Assembly (NCBI GenBank): GCA_963756715.1 | Contig: CAVWOV010000020.1 | Coordinates: 310,001 to 374,000, forward strand | DNA: 64,000 nucleotides | From: VAZQ01 sp963756715 | GTDB lineage: Bacteria > Pseudomonadota > Alphaproteobacteria > Rhizobiales > Xanthobacteraceae | Direction of reading: 5' to 3' | In this document: piece after piece, positions 44,748-54,432 of the stretch | Position numbering within the stretch: position 1 is the first letter of the stretch | Layout of the letters: every line of letters starts with the position of its first letter | Notes under the pieces: generated by a model | What the model was told of the DNA's origin: nothing | The model's database searches: none | What the model saw: only the letters and a program-made list of their open reading frames with translations | Translations under genes and position numbers: made by a program

Positions 44748-47529
44748 TCAGACATGGAGTAATTCGTATCGTGCCAATAATCCAGTTGCGATGAGGCATG
44801 GACGTTTTTCCCTTGGTCCGGTTATTGTTTTTTGCATCGTTCGCGCGCCGCGCGCTGCTCTGATCCAGGCGTCGACCGCCGGCAGTACATTCGCCTTCAA
44901 GTCCGCGTTGATCAGGATCAGCTTCTTCCGCGCGCTCGGCGACGATGCGCCCGCCGGACGTGGCATGCACTGGCGCGAAGCTTTTGAGCTCCGCGGCACG
45001 CGCCCGGTCGGTGAAGCTCGTCATGAAGTTGGACACGAAGGTGTTGCGGAACGCGGGTCCCTGCTTGGCCGCGAGCGCCTGGAAATTCGTCTGCAGGAAC
45101 GCCCAGGCGAGGTCGCCTTGCTCGCCGCTCCATGCGACCGTGCTGATCGCGCTGCCGACGAGCGAGGTCGGCAATTCGTCGGTCAGCGTGCGCGCGAGCG
45201 TTTCGCTTGCGAGCGCCGGGTCGCGCGCACTGGCCGCCGCCGAATAATAGCGTACGCGTTCGGCGGCATTCGTGGTCTTGCGGGCAAGTGCGATGAGGGC
45301 GTCGTAAGTCGGGCGATCGGCGGTGACGCCCGCGAGTTGGGTGACGGCGTCCCGCAGCGCCGGCCGCAACGACTCGGGCGACTTCAGAAACGCGTCGAAC
45401 CGCTGGCGCGCCTCGGCCAGAATCTTCTTGTCGCCGAGGTCACCCAGCACCCAGATCAACCGGCTGCGCAACAACGCGCTGTCATCACTCTCGTGTCCAA
45501 CCGGATCCCAGCCGAGACGATCGAACATCGTCCGCAACTTGGCGCGCGCATAGGTCTGAAACGCCTGCCTCCCCGGACGCCCGCGCTGCAGATGATTGAG
45601 CCGGCCCAGCGTTCCGATCACCTGATCCCAGACCGTTCGGGTTTCGTCGCTGCCGATTTCCTCGACCAGATTGAAGTAGGACGCCGGCGGCGTCCGTCCG
45701 CTTTCGACCAGTGCCCAACTGTCCGACAACAGGTTGACCCGATCCGCCACCGTCATCTTCGCGAACGACTTGGTGAGTGCCGCTTGACTGGCGGCGTCGT
45801 ACTCCACCCGGTAGTAGCCGATGTCGCCGTGATTGAGCTTGACGGGTTCGCCGCAGCGTCCGGCCCTGACCGGCGTTGCCTCATCCCGCACCAGCACGGT
45901 TTCGGCGGGACGCAACGCCCGCAACGGCCCGAGCGCGACCGGAACTTGCCAGCGCTCCGTCGCGGCGCCGCGGTCGCGGATCGTAAAGCGCTCCTGGCGA
46001 AGCACGATGCGCTGCTCGCCGGCAGTACAGGTGGTTTCCGCGATCACCAGCGGCACGCCGGCCTGTTCGGTGAAGCCCGAAGCGATGGCCGCAACCGGCT
46101 TGCCGGAGGCGGTTTCGAGCGCGCGCCAGAGATCGCCCGTGGTGGTGCTGCCGTAAGCATGATCGGCCATGTATCTGCGGATGCCGTCGCGGAACGTCTG
46201 CTCGCCGAGATAATTCTCCAGCATGCGGATCAGCGCCTGTCCCTTGCTGTAGGTGATGCCGTCGAACACGGCCATCGCTTCACTTTCGTTGGCGACCGGC
46301 TGCTGGATCGGGTGCGAGGTTCGCCGCGCATCGATGCCCATGGCGTATTGTTTCTGCTGGCTGCCGTTGAGCCAGGACTGCCATTGCGGATAGAAATGCT
46401 CGGCGGCTTTGACCTGCATCCAGGACGCAAAGCCCTCGTTGAGCCAAAGGTTGTCCCACCAGCCCATGGTGACGAGATTGCCGAACCATTGGTGCGCGAT
46501 CTCGTGGGCGATGATGTGGAAGATGCCGCGCCGGGCGGTCTCCGGGTTCTTCGCCGGATCGAACAAGAGCCGGCCTTCGAAGAACGTAATGCCGCCCCAG
46601 TTCTCCATGGCGCCGCCGAAGCCGCCCGGAACCGCGATCAGGTCGAGTTTGGGCAGCGGATATTTCACCCCGAAATAATCGTTGAAGTAGCGCAGCAAGT
46701 CGGCCGCGGTGTCGAGCGCGAAGCGGCCCTGCGACCGCTTGCCCGCGGTGGTCACGACGCTGACGGTTATGCCATCGACGTCGTCAGTCAGCCGTTCGAG
46801 TTCGCCCGCCGCCAGCACGAACAGATAACTCGCCATTTTCGGCGTGGTGGCAAACTCGACCTGCTTCAGCGTGGGCGTGACCGGCTCCTCGTGCGCCACC
46901 GGCATGTTGCTGACCGCGAGGAATTTGCGCGGCACCGTCACCGTCAGCGCAAATGTCGCCTTGAAGGCGGGCTCGTCCCAGCAGGGGAAGATGCGGCGGG
47001 CGTCGGCGGGTTCGAGGTGGCTCGAGATCATCCGGCGGCTGCCGTGCTCGGTCGGATAATCGACGAAGAAGAGCCCGCGGCCGAATTTGTTGATCTGGGC
47101 GGTAAATTCGATGCGCAGGCGGTGCGCTCCGGCCGCGATCGCGGTCGGGAAGGTCAGCGTCGCCGTTTGTGCCGTTTGGTCGAGTGCGACGATCGCGCTC
47201 TGCGCGCCGTTGTCGATCGTGACCCTGGTCAACGTCATGTTGACCGCATTCAACACCAGTTGCGCCGTCGCCTTGTGGACATCGATGTCCACCGTCTCGG
47301 CGCCCGCAAGGGTGAGAGTCTCGAGGTTGGGCTCAAGCTCGATGGCGTAATGCGTGGGAACGACGGTCTTCGGCAGCTTGCCGGGCGTTGCGGCGAACGA
47401 ATAGAGCGGTTCGGCCGCGACGGCGCACGCCGGCAGGATCGCCATGAATGCGACCGCAGCCGCAACACACGCAAACCGGGCGCGGTGGACGATGGACAAG
47501 GGAACGCGATACATGGCAACGCGATACAT
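44748..47529 (-). CDS. M1 family aminopeptidase, frameshifted near the C-terminus
   Basis: Zinc aminopeptidase of about 925 residues with a signal segment (RFACVAAAVAFMAILPACAVAA), so likely periplasmic. The exopeptidase motif GAMEN and the zinc motif HEIAHQW-x18-E (NEGFASW) are intact, followed by an ERAP1-C-like helical domain. Near the end the frame breaks: after GGRIVAERA the family sequence KKLILINADLKANVLPAVDAW continues in another frame. Dropping one base at 44928-44931 joins them. The true end is then at 44748; without the join the frame runs on to 44644 with unrelated residues. The start region has a 15-bp duplication giving two in-frame ATGs. This protein likely trims peptides for uptake. 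Confidence 0.88.
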
Positions 47530-47532
47530 GGC
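47503..47532. repeat. Perfect 15-bp tandem duplication at the aminopeptidase start
   Basis: The unit AACGCGATACATGGC occurs twice in a row. Because it contains the start codon, the gene has two ATGs 15 bases apart and the protein begins MYRVA-MYRVP. Confidence 0.9.
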
Positions 47533-47615
47533 GATGTCTGGACCAGTCCGTCAGGCCGTTTACTCTACACTCGCAGAACTGTAGCCCAAGCGGGCATCCC
47601 CGGGGAGACTATTGA

Positions 47616-48125
47616 ATGCGCGGCATGACGCTGGCCGAAGCCAACCGGATCATCAATGGAACCTTTGCGTCGGCGAAGCGGCGCAAGGCCTACGCGCTGG
47701 CCGCGATCGTGCTCGACGCCGGCGGTCGGGTGAAGGCGTTCCAGAAGCAGGACGGCGCCTCGCTCATGCGTTTCGAGATTGCCTACGGCAAGGCATTCGG
47801 GGCGCTCGCGCTCAACCGCTCCTCTCGTCAGGTGCTGCAGAAGGCCAAGGAGAAGCCCGCCTTCATGGCTTCGCTCAGCGAACTCTCGGATGGGCCGCTG
47901 TTCCTTGAGGCTGGCGGCCAACTCATCCGCGACGCTTCGGGCGAGGTGGTGGGGGCGCTCGGCGTGACCGGCGACGTCAACGAGGTCGACGACCTCTGCG
48001 CCATCGACGGCATCCATGCCGGCGGCTACCGGGCCGACGCCGATTTCGACGCCCGTGCGGCGAAGCGCCTCAACATCAAGGTCGACCCGCCACTCAAAGA
48101 TCCGCGCAAGAAGGGGCCCAGATAG
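47616..48125 (+). CDS. GlcG/HbpS family haem-binding-like protein
   Basis: A 169-residue protein of the DUF336/GlcG fold. Family features are the start MTLAEANRIINGTFASAKRRK, the VLDAGGRVKAFQKQDGAS strand, YGKAFGALAL and the Gly-rich end region GEVVGALGVTGDVNEVDD. HbpS of Streptomyces binds haem; GlcG is encoded in the glycolate operon of Escherichia coli but its role is unclear. Here it lies 20 kb from glcDEF, so no operon link is visible. Divergent from the aminopeptidase gene. Confidence 0.85.
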   Translation: MRGMTLAEANRIINGTFASAKRRKAYALAAIVLDAGGRVKAFQKQDGASLMRFEIAYGKAFGALALNRSSRQVLQKAKEKPAFMASLSELSDGPLFLEAGGQLIRDASGEVVGALGVTGDVNEVDDLCAIDGIHAGGYRADADFDARAAKRLNIKVDPPLKDPRKKGPR

Positions 48126-48342
48126 GGCGGATGCGGCAGTTTGCCCAACATCTGCCTTTTCCCGGCCATAACCTGCGCGCACGCCGAAGGTGCACGATCG
48201 GTTGGATTGGGGCATGGTGGGGCGGTGAACCATACTTTGCCGTCCCGTTAACCTTGCGGCTGGTAGAAACGTGCTTGGGTCTGCGCGCAGCTTTGGTGTC
48301 TGGTTCCCCGACTGCGCGCGGGAGTTCAGGGGAGGACCCGCA

Positions 48343-48842
48343 GTGAGGAATTTCGCCGCTGTCGTTCGCCGGTTGTTGCGACCGTGGTGGCGCTGACGGC
48401 AATGGCGATGGCGGCCTGTTCGACCAATCAGACCGGCGTGCCGGAAGCCGCAACGCCGCTTCCGCAACCTGAGTTGCCATCGAAGGTGCGCGCATCGGAG
48501 GTCGTCGGCCGCTGGGGCTACGCCGCATTCCACAAGCCGAAGGATCGTGCCCGCACCGAGGCGAATGCGCGCGGCCAGTGCAAGCAGCCCTACGTGATCG
48601 GGCAGGGGCCGACCGGCGGCGTGATGATGTATCTCGCCGACGACAAGGATTTGAAGGAACTGCGGCTCAAGGGCAGCCAGAGCGGCAAGGACTATATCGG
48701 CCCGCCCGGCGACACGCCCGGCATGCAGGACCGCGAGATCGTTTCGTTCGACGGCCGCGTGCTGGTGCTCAAGTTCGTCGACCCGGAGGTTGCTGGCCGC
48801 TACGGCACCGGCGTCTATGTGCGGTGTGCGCCCCGCGCCTGA
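48343..48842 (+). CDS. Putative lipoprotein, frameshifted in the signal peptide
   Basis: The mature part (from 48384) starts with a lipobox AMAAC and then STNQTGVPEAATPLPQPELP, a conserved-looking exported protein with three further Cys. Read from GTG 48384 the signal would be too short and lack positive charge. A GTG at 48343 with GGAGG seven bases upstream reads VRNFAAVVRR, a normal signal start, but in a different frame. One missing (or two extra) bases at about 48372-48376 joins them to a complete lipoprotein signal (charged start, hydrophobic VATVVALTAMAMAAC). The function of the protein is unknown. Confidence 0.65.
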
Positions 48843-48945
48843 CCGCAGCCGGGCAGGGGCGACGTATTGGCGGTTCCGGTCAGCGTCGCGGTGAGCATGA
48901 GCGCGCGCTGCAGGGCGGGACGAGCGTCAGAGGCGGAACACGCCC

Positions 48946-49404
48946 ATGGGTCATGTGCCACGTCTGCAGGCGAGCCCACTCGCAGAGTGGGAACGTGAGG
49001 GTCTCAAGGCCGCGCTCCTCGGAGCGGGGCTCCCGGCAAGCGATGTAGACGATCCGCGCCACCTGTTCTGGCGGTTTGAGACCTTTGGCGATATCCCGGC
49101 CGGCTTTGGCGGTCTTGAGGTTCATGGCCATGACGCGCTGCTGCGCTCGATCGTGACGCTGCCGCAGCTACGCCATCTCGGTATGGGTAGCGCCATCGTA
49201 ACGAAGCTCGAGATGGAAGCGCGCACCCGCGACTGCGACACCATCTATCTCCTGAGCGCCACGGAGGAAGACTTCTTTGCGAGCCTCGGCTACGCGCCTT
49301 GCCCGCCAGGCGAAGTGCCCGACGCCATCCGCGACAGCCGCGAATTCGCCGCGGCAATCGGTTCCAACCCGTCCGTGCTGGTCAAGCGTATCGGCCCCCG
49401 GTAG
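48946..49404 (+). CDS. GNAT acetyltransferase, ArsN2-like
   Basis: A 152-residue N-acetyltransferase. The acetyl-CoA loop region is LLRSIVTLPQLRHLGMGSAIVTKL, and the end is YLLSATEEDFFASLGYAPCPPGEVPDAIRDSREFAA, which is the pattern of ArsN2 proteins from arsenic-resistance loci (T..A..FF..LGY....VP..I). Here the Thr of that pattern is Ser. No ars genes lie nearby, so an arsenic role is not supported by context. The hairpin at 49452 probably ends its transcript. Confidence 0.78.
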   Translation: MGHVPRLQASPLAEWEREGLKAALLGAGLPASDVDDPRHLFWRFETFGDIPAGFGGLEVHGHDALLRSIVTLPQLRHLGMGSAIVTKLEMEARTRDCDTIYLLSATEEDFFASLGYAPCPPGEVPDAIRDSREFAAAIGSNPSVLVKRIGPR

Positions 49405-49440
49405 AGCGGCTTCCGGCGCTTTGACCACCGCGCACTTGTG

Positions 49441-49480
49441 CAAAAGAAAAACCCCACCGAGAAGACGGTGGGGCCTTTCA
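49441..49480. terminator. Bidirectional terminator
   Basis: Stem CCCCACCG / CGGTGGGG with loop AGAAGA. On the minus strand it is followed by TTTTTCTTTT, ending the membrane-protein gene; on the plus strand by CCTTTC, ending the GNAT gene. Confidence 0.88.
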
Positions 49481-49527
49481 GTGGGGACCGCGGCATTGTC
49501 CGCGGGCTTTTTGCAATTACGCGGCAA

Positions 49528-49983
49528 TTACGCGGCCAGGGCACCGGTTGCGGCCGGACGAGGCCGCCAGACAATGGCGGCAATCGTCAACACGACAAAT
49601 ACCGCAATGCTCGCGAGTTCGAATTTGTGCTCGGGTAACTTTGAGAAGCCGCCGGACAGGATGGCTAGGCCGAAGAAGGAAGACCAAAGCACGGTGCCGA
49701 CGATCATCGCCCAGATATATCGCAGGCACGCAAGCACGCCGACAATAATCGGAACGAGTGCGATGACCACGAATACCACAGCGATGATACCCATGTATTT
49801 TTCGAAGGTCGGCTGGTCCACACCGGAGGCTGCCACAGCTTCCGAAACCCCCTTTATGGCGGGGAGACCGTAGAGAAAAAAGTAAGCGAACATACCGCTG
49901 CTGAGCAGCAAAATAACGGCGCTCAGCATGCACAGGGTCCCGTAGGTCCTGCATGCGAGCTTGTTGATGGTAAGCGCAGACAT
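49528..49983 (-). CDS. Four-helix membrane protein
   Basis: A 151-residue hypothetical inner-membrane protein with four hydrophobic segments (LCMLSAVILLLSSGMFAYFF, IIAVVFVVIALVPIIVGVLA, YIWAMIVGTVLWSSFFGLAI and ASIAVFVVLTIAAIVW). GAGGAG precedes the ATG at 49983; the longer frame to 50232 is not typical. No family was recognised. Confidence 0.75.
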   Translation of the reverse strand: MSALTINKLACRTYGTLCMLSAVILLLSSGMFAYFFLYGLPAIKGVSEAVAASGVDQPTFEKYMGIIAVVFVVIALVPIIVGVLACLRYIWAMIVGTVLWSSFFGLAILSGGFSKLPEHKFELASIAVFVVLTIAAIVWRPRPAATGALAA

Positions 49984-50162
49984 GGTCTTGGCTCCTCTGT
50001 TGCTATGGTGAATGGGTGATCCCCATCGATGCCAAAGCTTTAGGAAGAGACGTCGATCTGCGCTGTGATCGGCGTCACGAAAATGCGGCTGACGGCCTGA
50101 AACTCCCGCCCGCGTGAGTGGTTTCACGCAGCCGCCCACGAAGGGCGGGTATGGCGAGGGCA

Positions 50163-50606
50163 CTATTGATTGATTTCGGGCTCGACGAGACTGGCGAGAT
50201 TTCGCAACGAATCCTGCCAGCCGAGATAGCACATTTCCACCGGAATGGCGTCGGGTATGCCTTCCTGCACGATGTTCAGCTCGGTGCCGCAGATGACTTG
50301 CTTGAGCGTCACCGTCACCTGCATTTCGCCCGGCAAATTGGGGTCGTCGAATTTGTCGCTGTAGCGCAAGCGCTCACCGGGCACGAGCTCCAGATATTCT
50401 CCGCCGAACGAGTGGCTCGCGCCCGTGGTGAAATTTCGGAATGACATCCCGAAGGTGCCGCCGATTTTCGCGTCGAGGTGATGCACGGTGCAGGCAAAGC
50501 CGTTGGGCGGCAGCCACTTCGCCAATGCGTCCGCCTCGATGAAGGCGCGATAGACCTTGTCGGGCTTCGTCGCCAGGACGCGGTGCAATCGAACGGTATT
50601 GGGCAT
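50163..50606 (-). CDS. SRPBCC/AHSA1-like protein
   Basis: A 147-residue START-like domain protein related to Aha1. The start VRLHRVLATKPDKVYRAFIEADALAKWLPP is the family hallmark, followed by GGTFGMSFRNF and the terminal helix CYLGWQDSLRNLASLVEPEI. Such proteins bind hydrophobic ligands in a deep pocket and often occur with ArsR regulators, none of which is here. Role unknown. Confidence 0.85.
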   Translation of the reverse strand: MPNTVRLHRVLATKPDKVYRAFIEADALAKWLPPNGFACTVHHLDAKIGGTFGMSFRNFTTGASHSFGGEYLELVPGERLRYSDKFDDPNLPGEMQVTVTLKQVICGTELNIVQEGIPDAIPVEMCYLGWQDSLRNLASLVEPEINQ

Positions 50607-50854
50607 GCTTGTTTCTCCCGAGCAGGCGACAAACGCAATGGATCGCGACCTTATATCGTTCGCTTCGACTCATGAACACGCGGCGTCCGTTTCAGGCCGG
50701 AAGAATTTATAGGCCTGAAACTCGGCGAATATTGGAAGGGCGATTGAGGAGCGTCGTGGAACCGGCCTTGGCCGGCGCTCAAATCCGGGCTCTATGCCGG
50801 GTTGCTCGCGGCCGTGATAAGGTTGCGGACCATTTCATCCGCGCGTCCTCAATC

Positions 50855-52049
50855 ATGACCGCTTTTCGGGAATTCGTCGCCGGCCCCTGGCGCGCCGTTC
50901 TGGTGCTGGGCGTCACGCAGATCCTCGCCTGGGGCGCGATCTTCTATCCGCCGGTCCTGACGGTGCCGCTGATCGCCGCGTCGCGCGGCTGGTCGATCAC
51001 GTTTGCGATGGCGGGCTTCTCGCTCGCGCTGCTGACGGCCGGTCTGGTGTCGCCGCGCACCGGCGCGCTGATCGATCGTTTCGGCGGCCACCGGGTGATG
51101 CCGGTCGGATCGCTGCTGGGCGCGCTTGGCCTGGTGGGGCTGGTCTATGCCGATCATCCGGCGACGTATCTCGGCGGTGTGGATGCTGCTTGGCGTGGCG
51201 ATCTCGGCGTCGCTCTACGATCCGGCCTTCGCCACGCTGGGACGGATCTTCGGCGCAGCCGCGCGGCAGCCGATCACGGCGCTGACGCTGGCCGGCGGCT
51301 TTGCCTCGACGGTGAGCTGGCCGGTGACGCATCTTCTGATCCAGACGTCGGGCTGGCGCGGCACCTATCTGATCTATGCGGGACTGCTCGCGCTGGTGGC
51401 GGCGCCGATGCATGCCTTCCTGCTGCCGCGCACGCGCGCCGATCTCGGCGCGAGGCCCGACGGAAAGAAGCAATCGTCGAGCACGGTGCTGCCGCCGACG
51501 GGATGGCCGTTCGTGCTGGTGGCGGCGGCGTTTGCGACCTATGCGTTCGTGCCGTCGGGGCTCTCCGCGCACCTGCTGGCGATATTCCAACGATCCGGCA
51601 TCGACGCCGGGACCGTGGTGGCGATTGGCGCGCTGTTTGGCCCGGCGCAGGTCGCCGCTCGCATCTGCGAGTTCGTGTTCGCGCGCGGTGTTCATCCGCT
51701 CAACGTGGCGCGGTTCGCCGTCGCGCTGCTGCTGCTGGCCTTCGTGCTGCTGGCACTCTTAGGATTCTCCGTGCCGGCGGCCGCCGCCTTCGCGGTGATG
51801 TTCGGAATGTGCAACGGGCTCATCACCATCGCCCGCGGCGCGGTGCCGCTCGCGCTGTTCGGCGCGGCCGGCTATGGCCACCTTATGGGTCGTATCGCAT
51901 TGCCGTTTCTGGTGATGCAGGCGATCGCACCGCTGGTGCTGGCGTTTGTTGCCGAGCGGACGTCGGATCCAGTGGTGCTGGCGGTGGTGGCGAGCTTCGC
52001 GCTGCTGGCATTCGCAGGCCTCGCGGCTATTCGTCGACCCAGCGGGTGA
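50855..52049 (+). CDS. MFS transporter, frameshifted
   Basis: Major facilitator of about 397 residues when joined. The first part from ATG 50855 (AFREFVAGPWRAVLVLGVTQILAWG...) covers the first helices and has the loop TGALIDRFGGHR. After ADHPATYL the frame breaks and the rest (VWMLLGVAISASLYDPAFATLGRIFG...) is in another frame. Removing one G of the GG at 51172-51176 gives ATYLAVWMLLGVA and restores the protein. All remaining helices are intact. The GWSITFAMAGFSLALLTAG segment places it near a group of small-molecule exporters. Cargo unknown. Real decay or a sequencing error are both possible. Confidence 0.82.
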
Positions 52050-52127
52050 GGGTGTCACTGTCGCGAGGCGGCTTACGGGTGTCGTATTCTCGACTTGACG
52101 CAGTGTTCTCGCTCATGGCCGAAGTCA

Positions 52128-52159
52128 TTAACCATGACCGCTCAGCAAATATTAACCAT
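52128..52159 (+). promoter_or_regulatory. Two TTAACCAT words, candidate CtrA sites
   Basis: TTAACCAT occurs at 52128-52135 and 52152-52159, about 180-210 bases before the L,D-transpeptidase gene. It resembles the CtrA half-site used by alphaproteobacteria for cell-cycle control of envelope genes. It is a sequence match only. Confidence 0.4.
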
Positions 52160-52340
52160 GACCACCCAGCGTTTACCCGCCATCAACTATAAGATGATGA
52201 ACAAGTCATTTCTCGGCGCGTTAGTCTAAATTTCTGCTTTAGCTTTACCGATGCATTTCGATTTTCTGTTCTACTGTGGGACATCACGGGCCGGTCCCCA
52301 GCCGGTCCTTCCCCAGTGATGATCCAGTAAAGAGTATGTC

Positions 52341-53168
52341 ATGCAGCGTTTCGTTCTCACCGCGTTCCTGACAACGACGGTTGCGATCGGGCCGGCGCTT
52401 GCCGGTCCGGTTTCCTTAAACCCGGATGCTTCGGGCCGGCCGGCGGCGCATGCCACGGCTCGGATGCAGGTCGCGCAGTTTCGGGTGCAGCAAAGGCCAG
52501 CGGCGGCCGCCTATGCCGCCCAGGTCCCTGACGAAACCCAGGCACCCCCGGTCCGCCGCGTCGCCGCCCAAAGTTACGGCGGCGGCTTCCTGGAGTTTCT
52601 GTTCGGCGGCGGCAATGCTTCGCGCTCCGAGCAGAGTCCGGTTTATTATGGCGGCCAGCAGGTGCCGGGGGATGCCGGGCCCGGCATGGTCGAATCACCC
52701 TACGCGCCGGGCCGTGCGGTGGTGGACCCGCGCTATATGCGCCAGGAGGTCAGCTATTCCGGCACGCAGAGCGCCGGCACCATTGTCATCAACACCAACG
52801 AGCGGTTCCTTTATCTCGTGCAAGGCAACGGCCGGGCGCTACGCTACGGCATCGGTGTCGGCCGGCCGGGCTTCACCTGGTCGGGCACGCACCACATCAC
52901 CAACAAGCGCGAATGGCCGGATTGGACGCCGCCGGACGAGATGCTCAAGCGCCGGCCCGACCTGCCGCGCCACATGGCGGGCGGCCCGGACAATCCCCTC
53001 GGCGCACGTGCCATGTATCTCGGCTCGACGCTCTACCGCATTCACGGCTCGAACGAGCCCTGGACCATTGGCACGCAAGTCTCCTCGGGCTGTATTCGCA
53101 TGCGAAATGAAGACGTTGTGGACCTGTACGGCCGGGTGAAGGTCGGCACCAAGGTGATCGTGATCTGA
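52341..53168 (+). CDS. L,D-transpeptidase (ErfK/YbiS type)
   Basis: Exported YkuD-fold enzyme of 275 residues that makes 3-3 peptidoglycan cross-links or anchors proteins. A signal peptide (MQRFVLTAFLTTTVAIGPALA) is followed by a low-complexity linker (about 22-140) with a GGGFLEFLFGGG patch. The catalytic domain then begins TIVINTNERFLYLVQG and ends with the HGSNEPWTIG...SSGCIRM motif, His and Cys being catalytic. It is the second L,D-transpeptidase of the window after the YcbB-type one at the left edge. Candidate CtrA words lie upstream and a hairpin terminator follows. Confidence 0.92.
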   Translation: MQRFVLTAFLTTTVAIGPALAGPVSLNPDASGRPAAHATARMQVAQFRVQQRPAAAAYAAQVPDETQAPPVRRVAAQSYGGGFLEFLFGGGNASRSEQSPVYYGGQQVPGDAGPGMVESPYAPGRAVVDPRYMRQEVSYSGTQSAGTIVINTNERFLYLVQGNGRALRYGIGVGRPGFTWSGTHHITNKREWPDWTPPDEMLKRRPDLPRHMAGGPDNPLGARAMYLGSTLYRIHGSNEPWTIGTQVSSGCIRMRNEDVVDLYGRVKVGTKVIVI

Positions 53169-53194
53169 GCGGTGCACAACGGTGCACTAAAATT

Positions 53195-53224
53195 GAATAG
53201 GCCGCCGGTGAGGGCGGCCTATTC
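53195..53224. terminator. Hairpin terminator, bidirectional
   Basis: Perfect 12-bp stem GAATAGGCCGCC / GGCGGCCTATTC with a six-base loop between the convergent L,D-transpeptidase and DUF2076 genes. No long T-run follows on either side. Confidence 0.72.
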
Positions 53225-53286
53225 TTCATGTGTTGTTTGAACAGCGAGATCTGCTGTTTGAAGAACGAGTGGCCGGACCGCGGCGC

Positions 53287-54135
53287 TTATTCGTCGCCGC
53301 CGTCATCGCCACCGGAGTCGTCGCCGAAGTCGTCATTGTCGTCGCCAAAGTCGGTATCATCGTCGCTGAAGTCGGGGTCATCGCCCTGGTAGTCGGTCGC
53401 GGCATGCGCTTTGTCGGCGTCGCCACCTGCCGTGTCGAACAGACCGGCCTTGCCGCCGTCGTCGCCGCGCGCAGCCGGCGTCTTGCCCATGTCGTCGAGC
53501 CCGACCTGTCGCGAGAGATTGCCGCCATCGCTGCCGCCGCTCCACGGCGAGCCACCGCGCGGCGCACCGGCGGAGGGGTCGAACGCGCCGTGTGCGTGGC
53601 CGCCGCCCATCATCGAGCGGATGCCGCCCATTAGCAGCGAGCCGCCGACCACACCGGCGGCGGCCGCGGCGGCGGTGCCGAGGAACGAGCCGCCTGCGCC
53701 GCCCGGCGCCATCGGTGCGGAACCCATCGGACCGGAAGACATCGGACCGGATGCCGGCATCGGTTCGCCCTGCGCCTGCATCGCGGGGGTGCCGGTATTG
53801 CGCCAGGCCGACGACATGCCCGGCTGCACCGAGGGCACCGAGCCGCGACGGCTTTCACCAAGGCCGAGCGTCTGGCGCATGCCGCCGAGGAAGGAACTGT
53901 CGCGCGGCCCGTCTTCGGGAGAGGCCACCGCTTCGAGTTCGCGGATACGGGCGTCGGCGCGTTTGAGCGCTTCGTCCTGCACCAGCACGGTCTGCACCAG
54001 CGCATAGGCCGCGTTCGGCGCGCGCTGAAACTCGTCGTAGATCGTCCGTTCGGCCGCCGGATCGCGCGGCGCGTTCTCCAGCGTGGCAAGCCGGTCGAAC
54101 AGATCAGTAATGAGACTGCGTTCCTCTGGGGTCAT
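53287..54135 (-). CDS. DUF2076 protein with acidic tail
   Basis: A 282-residue protein. The N-terminus MTPEERSLITDLFDRLATLE with a following helical hairpin is the DUF2076 hallmark. The centre is Gly/Ala/Pro/Met-rich with a hydrophobic stretch (GTAAAAAAGVVGGSLLMGGIRSMM). The C-terminal about 40 residues are very acidic with repeats of the DDxDFxDD kind. GGAGGAAGG precedes the ATG. The function is unknown; the tail could bind metal ions or basic proteins. Confidence 0.83.
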   Translation of the reverse strand: MTPEERSLITDLFDRLATLENAPRDPAAERTIYDEFQRAPNAAYALVQTVLVQDEALKRADARIRELEAVASPEDGPRDSSFLGGMRQTLGLGESRRGSVPSVQPGMSSAWRNTGTPAMQAQGEPMPASGPMSSGPMGSAPMAPGGAGGSFLGTAAAAAAGVVGGSLLMGGIRSMMGGGHAHGAFDPSAGAPRGGSPWSGGSDGGNLSRQVGLDDMGKTPAARGDDGGKAGLFDTAGGDADKAHAATDYQGDDPDFSDDDTDFGDDNDDFGDDSGGDDGGDE

Positions 54136-54432
54136 TGGTCGCGTCCTTCCTCCCGTGACGACGGGGAAGATGTAAGGCAGCGCGCGTGACGGCGTAATGG
54201 CCGCCGAAGCAATTATTTTCAGCCCGCGGTCTCGCTTTGGCCGCCTTTCGGGGCAGCGCGGCATCCGATGCCAGGATTTGAAATGCGGCTGGTCCGGCCG
54301 CAGCGAAGCGAGTGGTCAGGGTTCCAGATTTTAAAAGTCCGGCGCAATGCACTCCGCTTATTGCGCCATTCGGGCTACCCGAACCATACGTTGCACGAAC
54401 TGTAGGTTTTTTGCTTATTGCGATCGGTCGCC

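Noticed and set aside
44791..47628. Plus-strand open frame of 945 codons
   Set aside because: It is the antisense shadow of the M1 aminopeptidase, which has intact HExxH and GAMEN motifs.
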